Shown here: positions 1 through 7,024 of the stretch, piece after piece
Position numbering within the stretch: position 1 is the first letter of the stretch
How the letters are laid out: every line of letters begins with the position of its first letter
From: Pontibacterium sp049603715
GTDB taxonomy: Bacteria > Pseudomonadota > Gammaproteobacteria > Pseudomonadales > Balneatricaceae
Length of the DNA: 64,000 bases
Assembly: GCA_049603715.1 (NCBI GenBank)
Contig: JBMYSW010000018.1
Coordinates: 11,517 to 75,516, forward strand
Direction: 5' to 3'
Notes under the pieces: generated by a model
What the model was told of the DNA's origin: nothing
What the model saw: the letters and a program-made list of their open reading frames with translations, nothing else
Databases searched by the model: none
Program-made: the position numbers and the translations under genes

Positions 1-84
1 CCTGTAGTGAGAGATTGCCACAGCGCCAAAGAGCTTCGTTGGCCCTTTGACGCTGATGCCTTTCTACAATTTTTAGACGAGTGA
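1..84 (+). CDS. C-terminal fragment of an unidentified protein
   Basis: An open frame enters from the left edge and stops at a TGA at 82-84, giving 27 residues that end in FLQFLDE. The frame is clean and stops 58 bases before the convergent slt stop codon, so it is probably the tail of a real gene. Too little is present to name a family. Confidence 0.4.
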   Translation, partial: PVVRDCHSAKELRWPFDADAFLQFLDE

Positions 85-142
85 GGAGGGCGCTTTCATC
101 CTTATGACCGGCCGTTAAAGCTGCGCCCCGTGTTCGTCGCCA

Positions 143-2122
143 CTAAGGTTGCCTCGCTGCCACAGTTGGGGCTGCAGATATAAGCGAAGTCGGTGCTTGG
201 TGGTTCAGTAGCGAGGTGCTTTGACCTGTTAGCTTGGCGTAAATCACTTTATACGACATCACGTTTTGTACGTACTTTCGAGTTTCGTTAAACGGTATTG
301 TCTCTATCCATATGGCGAGTGGTAAGTCACCACGATCTTCTAACCAACGATCCACCCGGTGAGGCCCAGCATTGTATGCAGCGGTCGCATAAATCGCATT
401 TTGATCAAACCGTTCGTACATTTCTTTAAGGTAAGCGGTGCCCAAGGCAATATTGGTGTTGGGTTGGCTCAACTGCTGGTTAGAGGTGTACTTGATGTTG
501 TGTTTTTTAGCCGTTTGCTTGGCGGTGGCCGGCATTAGTTGCATTAAACCGTGTGCGCCCACGTGTGAGCGTGCCAGTGGGTAAAAGGCGCTTTCTTGTC
601 GAGCAATGGCCAAAGGCCAAAAGCTAGGAATCGACTCGGCTTTGGCATGCTTTTCGAATAACTCAAAATAAGGCTTTGGAAAGCGAATGCTAATGGCATC
701 CCATGCTTTTGTTGAGGCCGCAGAGATAATCGCGCGGTGGTGCCAGCCCCAGCTATCGGCGAGGTAGCCAGCATGTAATTGCTCAACTGGGCTGAGTTGT
801 TGGTCGCCTAAACGCCACTCGCGGGTCGCCGAGATAAACTGACGGTGGTAAAACAGCTCGCGGGCACGAATAAAGGGCGGTAGCAATGCCACCTTTTTAA
901 GGGTTTCTTTCGTAATGCTGTAGTCACCAGGGTTGAGCTTGTAGGGTAAACCTAGTTGCTCGGCGGCTAAAAAGCCGTAAAAACTACGCTCTTGTGCCAG
1001 TTCGGTAAGAGCTTGCTGAGGGTTGTAGTCTTTGTTGAGCTCAACTTCTGCTTGGGCATACCAGTAACGCCACCGGTCAGAAGACTGGGCGCTTGCCGAA
1101 AGTTGTGGGTACAAACGCACAATGCTTGGCCAGTCTTTTTCAGAGAGGGCTACGCGCAAGCGCCATAGCGATACCTCGTCGCTTTGAGCCTGCGGGTCGA
1201 GCTGAGCTAGCAAGGTCGCTGCGTTAGGTGTGTAGTTAGCCGCTAGCTTACGGGTAAACTTGACGTTGAGGTTGCTAACAATGGTGGGGTTAATGGCCAA
1301 CACGCTTGGGCGTTGTTGTATCCACGCCTCGGCGGCTTCCTCAGGGGCTTGTCGCAGCCATTGGCGATATGCAAAGTTAACCGTGGCGGCATAAGCATTG
1401 GCGCTCAGTTGCTTGGTGGTAAGCGATACCACTTGGCTTGGCTTTTTGCGAATGCTCTTAAACTGACTAATTTGCGCTTTGTGGTTTTTGTCTGTGACAA
1501 AGCGCTCTACATAGGTCAACAGCTTGGTGTTTTGGTTTTCGACCAGTTTCCAGTAGCGTTGGCTGGCTAATTCAGAGGTCACACCTTTTTGTGCGATCCA
1601 TGGCTTAAACAGTGTGTCGCAGGCATCGTCTTGTGATTTGCCAATGTTCCAAAGCTGTGGTGCTTTGGCGAAGGCTGCTTTTGTTTGTTTGGTTTTAAGC
1701 AATGCAACTTGGTTGCGGCATAGGTAAAAGTCTTCGTGAATGGGGTTAGCTGCATAAGCTGTTAAATAGCCTTTCCAATCTTTTTTGTTGGCGAGGTGCT
1801 TTAGCCAATAACGGTTAAGTCGATTAGGTAACGGGGTGTGGCTGTAGCGCTTTTTAAAGGCGTTGATATCTCGTTGGCTAAGTTGGCCAAGCTGCTTTAA
1901 ACGCCCTTGATATATGAGGTAGGGGTAAAGAGGGTAGCCCTTGAGGTTTTTGACCAGTGGCGCAGCGCCTTTAATATCGCCCGCCTGAATCATTTTACTT
2001 GCTTGGGCGTACTGCTCTCGTGCTTCGTCGAGGGTTTGGGCGTGCCCAAAGGCACTAAACAGGCACACAGAGACGACAAGTGTGGCAGAAAGTGTCGAGA
2101 TGCGGCTGCGCAGGGTATTCAT
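143..2122 (-). CDS. slt: Soluble lytic murein transglycosylase Slt
   Basis: This periplasmic enzyme cleaves the MurNAc-GlcNAc bond of peptidoglycan with formation of 1,6-anhydromuramic ends. The 659-residue length matches Slt70. An N-terminal signal peptide (residues 1 to about 28, cleavage near FGHAQT) is followed by a long helical U/L-type superhelical region. The SLT catalytic domain begins near residue 500: ARQESAFYPL carries the catalytic glutamate (E510), followed by the GLMQLMPATA motif and AAYNAGPHRV. It is transcribed divergently from uup, the same arrangement as in Pseudomonas. Family assignment is secure; no defect is seen. Confidence 0.95.
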   Translation of the reverse strand: MNTLRSRISTLSATLVVSVCLFSAFGHAQTLDEAREQYAQASKMIQAGDIKGAAPLVKNLKGYPLYPYLIYQGRLKQLGQLSQRDINAFKKRYSHTPLPNRLNRYWLKHLANKKDWKGYLTAYAANPIHEDFYLCRNQVALLKTKQTKAAFAKAPQLWNIGKSQDDACDTLFKPWIAQKGVTSELASQRYWKLVENQNTKLLTYVERFVTDKNHKAQISQFKSIRKKPSQVVSLTTKQLSANAYAATVNFAYRQWLRQAPEEAAEAWIQQRPSVLAINPTIVSNLNVKFTRKLAANYTPNAATLLAQLDPQAQSDEVSLWRLRVALSEKDWPSIVRLYPQLSASAQSSDRWRYWYAQAEVELNKDYNPQQALTELAQERSFYGFLAAEQLGLPYKLNPGDYSITKETLKKVALLPPFIRARELFYHRQFISATREWRLGDQQLSPVEQLHAGYLADSWGWHHRAIISAASTKAWDAISIRFPKPYFELFEKHAKAESIPSFWPLAIARQESAFYPLARSHVGAHGLMQLMPATAKQTAKKHNIKYTSNQQLSQPNTNIALGTAYLKEMYERFDQNAIYATAAYNAGPHRVDRWLEDRGDLPLAIWIETIPFNETRKYVQNVMSYKVIYAKLTGQSTSLLNHQAPTSLISAAPTVAARQP

Positions 2123-2435
2123 GTGTTTACCTTTTGGCGTTTACTTGCCTTTTTATTTCTTGTTGTGCTCTGAGTTGCTTTGCACTGGTGGTTCGTCGAT
2201 TGATCTTAGCCGAGGGATGCTAACCGGGTAATAACGATCAAGGCCATAACCTCGCTCAATAGACTACAACGACGAAAGTCTATGACAAAAGGTACAAGGC
2301 TTTTTGTTCGTAGCAAAGTACCATTTTATTTAGCGGCCACTTATTTGTGCATTACGCAGAGACAAAGCCAGCGTTTAACTTCATATTAGTTTAATATAGC
2401 GGCCGAACTTTAATTTTCGTTTGGATTGCTTGTTT
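2123..2435. promoter_or_regulatory. Divergent slt/uup intergenic region
   Basis: These 313 bases separate two divergent genes and must hold both promoters. An AT-rich stretch near 2385-2396 (TTTAATATAG) could supply a -10 element for uup. I see no long palindrome, repeat or RNA gene here. Confidence 0.4.
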
Positions 2436-4346
2436 ATGCCTTTGTTGCGTCTAGATCAGGCTTGTGTCGCGTTTGGCGATAAGCCATTACTTGATCATGC
2501 AGACTTTATTCTTGAACCGGGGGAGCGCGTTGCGCTTGTGGGCCTCAATGGAGCAGGTAAGTCGACCTTGCTTAAAACCGTTGAAGGGCTGCAAAACCTT
2601 GATAGCGGTGAACTTTGGATAGACCCTGCGTGCCGCATGGCCTCGTTACCGCAGGATATGCCCGCGGCGGATGATCGCCGAGTGAGTGACGTGGTGGCCT
2701 CTGGCCTGCAGGACATTGTTACGCTTCGAGCTGAGTTTGATGAGCTTGCCGCCCAAGGTGACAGTGCTGACATGTCTCGCCTAGATAAGTTGCAGCAGCA
2801 AATTGAAGCACTCGATGGTTGGAACCTAGAACAACGCGTCGAGCGAACCATGGAACGACTGGGCCTGCCGGGCGACAAAACCATGGCAGAGCTCTCGGGA
2901 GGTTGGCGACGCAGAGCCGTGCTTGGCGCTGCACTGGTACAAGAGCCTCGCTTACTATTGCTAGACGAGCCCACCAACCACTTAGATATCGATACCATTG
3001 AATGGCTAGAGCAGCAGCTTTTAGCGTTTAACGGCAGCGTCTTGTTTATTTCCCACGACCGCTCATTAGTTGAAACCCTCGCGACACGCATTATCGAGCT
3101 TGATCGCGGTGTGTTGCGTTCGTTCCCCGGCTCTTACTCGGCTTATTTGGCTCAAAAAGCCAAATTGCTGGAAGAAGAAAGCCGCCAAAATGCCGAGTTT
3201 GATAAAAAGCTCGCACAAGAAGAGAAGTGGATTCGCCAAGGCATCAAGGCACGTCGTACCCGTAACGAAGGCCGTGTGCGCGCATTAAAAGCTTTGCGTG
3301 TTGAGCGCTCTGAGCGTCGCAATCGCCAAGGTAAAGCCTCTTTTAATATCGAAGTAGCAGCTCGTAGTGGCAAGCTGGTGGCAGAGCTAACCCAAGTAAG
3401 CCATGGCTATGGCGACAATACTCTGATTAAGCCCTTTGACTTTGTATTACATCGCGGCGACCGTGTTGGCTTGATTGGCCCGAACGGTAGCGGCAAAAGT
3501 ACCTTGCTTAAAATCTTGCTTGGGCACCTCACGCCCGATGCCGGTACTGTGCGCTTGGGTACCAATATTGAGGTCGCCTACTTTGATCAGCTACGTGGCG
3601 AGCTGGATATGGAAAAGTCGGTGCTTGATAACATTTCGCAGGGGCGCGAAAGTATCGAGATCAATGGTCGCCAAAAACACTTGATTAGCTACCTAGGCGA
3701 CTTCCTGTTCTCGCCAGAGCGTGCGCGTACACCGGTTAAGGCGCTGTCCGGCGGTGAGTGTAACCGCGTTATGCTGGCTAAGCTCTTTAGTAAGCCCTCT
3801 AATATTTTGGTGTTGGACGAACCGACCAACGACTTGGATATGGAAACCTTAGAGTTACTTGAAGAAATTTTGCTTGAGTACACAGGCACCATCTTATTGG
3901 TAAGCCACGACCGAGCTTTCCTTGATAACGTGGTAACCAGTACGGTTGCGTTTGAAGGCGAAGGTCGAGTGATGGAATATGTTGGTGGCTATGATGATTG
4001 GTTGCGTCAGCGTCCAGCGCCTAAAGCGCCCGAGGCTCCGGCTGCCAAACCAGCTGCACAGCCCGCGCCAGCAAAAGAAAAAGCACCAGCGCCGAGCGCA
4101 GCGCCAAAGGCGGCTAAAAAGCTGAGCTACAAATTACAGCGCGAACTGGACATGTTGCCAGAGCAACTCGAACAGGCAGAAGCGGCCCTTGAAGAAGCGC
4201 AAGCCTTGACCGAGGCACCTGACTTTTATCAGCAAGACCATACAAAGGTGAACGAAGCCCTTGCTGTCTTGGCCGAAAAAGAGCAAGCCCTCGAAGCGCT
4301 CATGGAACGCTGGGTAGAGCTAGAGGCCATGCAAGAAGAGGGCTAG
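2436..4346 (+). CDS. uup: ABC-F family ATPase Uup
   Basis: A soluble ABC-F protein with two nucleotide-binding domains and no membrane segment; the family acts on ribosomes or, for Uup, on branched DNA and transposon stability. From the ATG at 2436 it has 636 residues. Domain 1 has GLNGAGKS (about residue 36), LSGGWRRR and LLLLDEPTNHLD. Domain 2 has GPNGSGKS, LSGGECNR and ILVLDEPTNDLD. An Ala/Pro/Lys-rich linker leads to a C-terminal coiled coil, which is the Uup hallmark. A TTG 15 bases upstream would also be in frame, but the ATG gives the normal start MPLLRLDQ. Confidence 0.92.
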   Translation: MPLLRLDQACVAFGDKPLLDHADFILEPGERVALVGLNGAGKSTLLKTVEGLQNLDSGELWIDPACRMASLPQDMPAADDRRVSDVVASGLQDIVTLRAEFDELAAQGDSADMSRLDKLQQQIEALDGWNLEQRVERTMERLGLPGDKTMAELSGGWRRRAVLGAALVQEPRLLLLDEPTNHLDIDTIEWLEQQLLAFNGSVLFISHDRSLVETLATRIIELDRGVLRSFPGSYSAYLAQKAKLLEEESRQNAEFDKKLAQEEKWIRQGIKARRTRNEGRVRALKALRVERSERRNRQGKASFNIEVAARSGKLVAELTQVSHGYGDNTLIKPFDFVLHRGDRVGLIGPNGSGKSTLLKILLGHLTPDAGTVRLGTNIEVAYFDQLRGELDMEKSVLDNISQGRESIEINGRQKHLISYLGDFLFSPERARTPVKALSGGECNRVMLAKLFSKPSNILVLDEPTNDLDMETLELLEEILLEYTGTILLVSHDRAFLDNVVTSTVAFEGEGRVMEYVGGYDDWLRQRPAPKAPEAPAAKPAAQPAPAKEKAPAPSAAPKAAKKLSYKLQRELDMLPEQLEQAEAALEEAQALTEAPDFYQQDHTKVNEALAVLAEKEQALEALMERWVELEAMQEEG

Positions 4347-4383
4347 GGCCTTAGCGGTGCGAGCTGTGCCTGCTCAGTCTTCC

Positions 4384-4824
4384 TTAGCCTTCGTCGCGGA
4401 CGCGCACCGCAAGCACATCGCACTCGGCACCGTGTAATACGCTGTTGGCTGTGGAGCCCAGCAGCAAAGCAAGGCCATGGCGACCATGACTGCCTACAAC
4501 AATGAGGTCCGCATTCAGGGCCTTAGCGGCATCGTGAATTTCGGTATGAGGTTGTCCCATCGCCACGATTTGGCGGTCACAGAGCACACTCAAGCCGGCA
4601 GCAAACTCGGCGAGTTGTTGTTTTGTGGTGTCGTATTGCTGCTCTTGGCTGGGCAGCAAATCAATAGGGATTTCGCCTTGGTAGGCAAAGGCCATGGGCT
4701 CAATGGCGTGAATTAAGCTGAGCTTGGCATCGTTGGCTTGTGCTAAAGCGCATGCCGCGTCGGCGGGTTGTTGGCATTCAGGTGAAAGGTCAACGGCGAG
4801 CAAAATGTGTTGATAGCGTTTCAT
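4384..4824 (-). CDS. Universal stress protein, UspA family
   Basis: A cytoplasmic 146-residue single-domain Usp. The start MKRYQHILLAVDLS is chosen because GAGGAGG lies just upstream; a longer frame to 4863 lacks this. The ATP-binding signature VVGSHGRHGLALLLGSTAN near the C-terminus (G2xG9xG(S/T)) indicates the nucleotide-binding class. Convergent with uup (37-base gap). A usp gene at this place, between uup and topA, is also found in pseudomonads. A near-perfect palindrome 86 bases upstream may be its operator. Confidence 0.9.
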   Translation of the reverse strand: MKRYQHILLAVDLSPECQQPADAACALAQANDAKLSLIHAIEPMAFAYQGEIPIDLLPSQEQQYDTTKQQLAEFAAGLSVLCDRQIVAMGQPHTEIHDAAKALNADLIVVGSHGRHGLALLLGSTANSVLHGAECDVLAVRVRDEG

Positions 4825-4909
4825 TGTGGCCTCCTCGCAGGGTGCTAATAGAGCATTTGGCACGGCTCGGCCTATCGTATCGACGAGTCAGTTAGGCGCT
4901 TCGCCATGA

Positions 4910-4932
4910 GACATCATTCTAGGAATGATGTC
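4910..4932. promoter_or_regulatory. Perfect 10-bp inverted repeat in usp promoter region
   Basis: Arms GACATCATTC and GAATGATGTC with a 3-base TAG spacer form an exact palindrome, 86 bases upstream of the usp ATG and 122 bases before the rightward gene at 5054. It has no T-tract, so an operator is more likely than a terminator. It does not match the FNR/Anr or LexA consensus; the regulator is unknown. Confidence 0.5.
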
Positions 4933-5053
4933 ATTTACTATAGACTACGCCCACTTTTGCCGCCCTAACTTGATATGGCGCAAAAAAGCTGCCGCCGAGC
5001 AGCGGCAAAGTGGCGCAATAACTTTAATTTTTTAAATGTGGTAAGGACTGGTT

Positions 5054-5560
5054 GTGAGTTGGCTGATTATCGTTTTTATAGTGTTGTCACTGATTGGCTC
5101 TATCGCTTGGGTAAAGCCGACGCCAAGGCAAAAATTTTTGGCTAAGCTTCGCCTCGATGCGCGAGCGTTAGGCTTTAACTGCCGATTGGTACACATTACA
5201 TCACCTCGCCCTAAGGGCGAATTAGAAGGCCAAAAACAGTCGATTATGGCCTATCGCTTGTTTCGCGAAAGCCAAGGGTTTGAGCAGCAAGAAGAAGGCT
5301 TTGCTTGGTCTGTTTTTGCGATTGAGAGCTTGGCCACCGAGGGCTTGCCTGAGGGGTGGAGTTGGAGTAAAGGTGAAGGAAAGTTGCCAGTAGCGTCGCT
5401 TAATGCACTGACGGCAGTCATTGAAGCCTTACCGGAAGGGGTAGCGAGCCTTGATGCGACCAGTGGCTATGTAACGGCCTACTGGAACGAAAAAGGCGAC
5501 TTAGACGACCTCAAAGTCATTAAAACACAGCTAATGAACCTTATGGAGCAGGGGTTATGA
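5054..5560 (+). CDS. Conserved hypothetical, N-terminal membrane anchor
   Basis: 168 residues starting at a GTG with an AAGGA ribosome site. Residues 1-22 (MSWLIIVFIVLSLIGSIAWV) form one transmembrane helix; the rest is a soluble alpha/beta-looking region without cysteines suggestive of a cofactor. The ATG of the next gene overlaps its TGA, so the two are translationally coupled. The position between usp and topA matches an uncharacterised pseudomonad gene. No function can be assigned. Confidence 0.75.
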   Translation: MSWLIIVFIVLSLIGSIAWVKPTPRQKFLAKLRLDARALGFNCRLVHITSPRPKGELEGQKQSIMAYRLFRESQGFEQQEEGFAWSVFAIESLATEGLPEGWSWSKGEGKLPVASLNALTAVIEALPEGVASLDATSGYVTAYWNEKGDLDDLKVIKTQLMNLMEQGL

Positions 5561-5817
5561 GCCACGCAGTACCTTCGCAACAAACAGCCATGCCTAATCA
5601 CGCGCCACAGCCGGGTTTGTATCAGCACTACAAAGGGCCGCTTTATAAAGTGCTTGATGTGGCAAGGCACAGCGAAACAGATGAATGGCTGGTTGTTTAC
5701 AGTCTTTGCTATGGCGACTATTCCACTTGGGTTAGGCCGTTGGGCATGTTTGTTGAAACGGTCACCCTAGACTCGGGTGAAGAAGTGCCACGCTTTAAGC
5801 GTTTGCCTGAAGCGTAA
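5557..5817 (+). CDS. DUF1653 family protein
   Basis: A small 86-residue cytoplasmic protein. The core GLYQHYKGPLYKVLDVARHS, followed by LVVYSLCYGDYSTWVRPLGM and a C-terminal VPRFKRL, is the DUF1653 pattern, a compact SH3-like beta domain of unknown role. It overlaps the preceding gene by ATGA and is probably co-expressed with it. No catalytic residues are apparent. Confidence 0.85.
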   Translation: MSHAVPSQQTAMPNHAPQPGLYQHYKGPLYKVLDVARHSETDEWLVVYSLCYGDYSTWVRPLGMFVETVTLDSGEEVPRFKRLPEA

Positions 5818-5850
5818 AGCTTAACTAGCTCGCTGCAGGGGGCTGGTTGG

Positions 5851-6555
5851 TTAAAGCATGCGGTCGATGCTGTCCACCAAGCGAGTGCTTGATGCCGCGC
5901 GCTTAGGCTGGAGTTGCTCAATGGAAGCGGTCGCTCTGTCCATGCGGCTTGCTTTCCAAGCGCGCGGTGCGTTAGCTTTCATTAAAATCGCTTTGGCGTG
6001 TTTAAAGTGAGTGAGGGCAGTCAGTTTATCTTCTTGCTCTAAATAACTATTACCTTGTACAAGGTGCGCATCAACCACAATGGCGATTTTTTGAAAGTGG
6101 ATATCTTTACGAAACGACTTGGCGAGTTCGACGTTTAAGCGGCCGCCTTTTGCAAGCTGAATCACCAGTTTTTCTGCAAAGGCCAAGTAGACTTGCGCCG
6201 TCTTCACCGCTTTATCACTAATGACCGCATCTTCGGTGGGCAGCGCTTTATCACATGCCTCACGTAAGTCGGTTAAGTGCGCTAGAAGCTCTGAGTCGGG
6301 TGCTAGCGTACTGACTTCATCGTACATCGCCATTACGTGGTTATTAATGCGTTCGGTTAACTCAGGGTTGGTGCCAATCTCTTTAAGCACTTTTAAGGCA
6401 GTAAAAATCAGCTCACATTGCTGTTTAAGCCAAGCTAATCGGCTTTCAACGGCCTCGGAGTGAAGCTCTTTAGATGTGATGATGTAATTCACCGTTAGCG
6501 CACCCACGCCCACGACCGCAATCAGAATCACAAACATTAAATTGTCTTGTAGCAT
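5851..6555 (-). CDS. Hypothetical protein with N-terminal membrane anchor
   Basis: 234 residues. An N-terminal hydrophobic helix (VILIAVVGVGALTVNYIIT, about residues 8-27) is followed by a mostly helical, charged cytoplasmic or periplasmic region with heptad-like spacing. It is convergent with the DUF1653 gene and divergent from topA. I do not recognise a family. It occupies the position where pseudomonads carry fadBA. Confidence 0.7.
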   Translation of the reverse strand: MLQDNLMFVILIAVVGVGALTVNYIITSKELHSEAVESRLAWLKQQCELIFTALKVLKEIGTNPELTERINNHVMAMYDEVSTLAPDSELLAHLTDLREACDKALPTEDAVISDKAVKTAQVYLAFAEKLVIQLAKGGRLNVELAKSFRKDIHFQKIAIVVDAHLVQGNSYLEQEDKLTALTHFKHAKAILMKANAPRAWKASRMDRATASIEQLQPKRAASSTRLVDSIDRML

Positions 6556-7024
6556 CTAAGAACCTTAATCAATGCAATGTGCAGAGCACGAGGACTTCTT
6601 GCTTCTTATATATACAGCTAAAACTCTTTAGCGTTTTGGTGCTTTCTCTGCTTTGAATAACTACAAAAGCAAAGGCGTCCGAAAACACGTTAACGGCCGT
6701 AACATCAAAGAGTTAACACAGTAATACTACTCCTTTGCTGCATAATAAGGTAACAATTGTTTTAAATTAACCTTCGCTGTGGCCGATGAGACTCATTGGA
6801 TAAGCGTATATACAGAGAAAATTAATTTTTTTTAGCAAAAGTAAAAAGTGCAAAACATGTCGCGAGCATGCTTGCTTTTGTTGGTAATGGTTGGTAAAAA
6901 CCCGACACTTATGTGTTTTGTTAGTGCAGCTGCAAAAAAATTCAACCTTGACCCTTGATGGTCAAGCACTTATATATGCACCCATATTTAATTCAAGCAC
7001 CTCGTTCTTAAAGGATCCCCCTCA
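6556..7024. promoter_or_regulatory. Intergenic region before topA
   Basis: This 469-base AT-rich gap separates the divergent 5851-6555 gene and topA. It contains several TATATAC-like stretches (about 6607-6616 and 6808-6815) and the inverted repeat at 6947-6966. There is no convincing small gene or RNA. It probably carries a supercoiling-sensitive topA promoter set, by analogy only. Confidence 0.35.
6947..6966. promoter_or_regulatory. Inverted repeat upstream of topA
   Basis: CTTGACC and GGTCAAG form exact 7-base arms around a 6-base spacer, ending 58 bases before the topA ATG. No T-run follows, so it is a possible operator or leader hairpin. The binding factor is unknown. Confidence 0.35.

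Noticed and set aside
6600..6620. LexA-like site before topA (CTTC-N8-ACAG)
   Set aside because: Only six of eight fixed positions match and there is no SOS context for topA.
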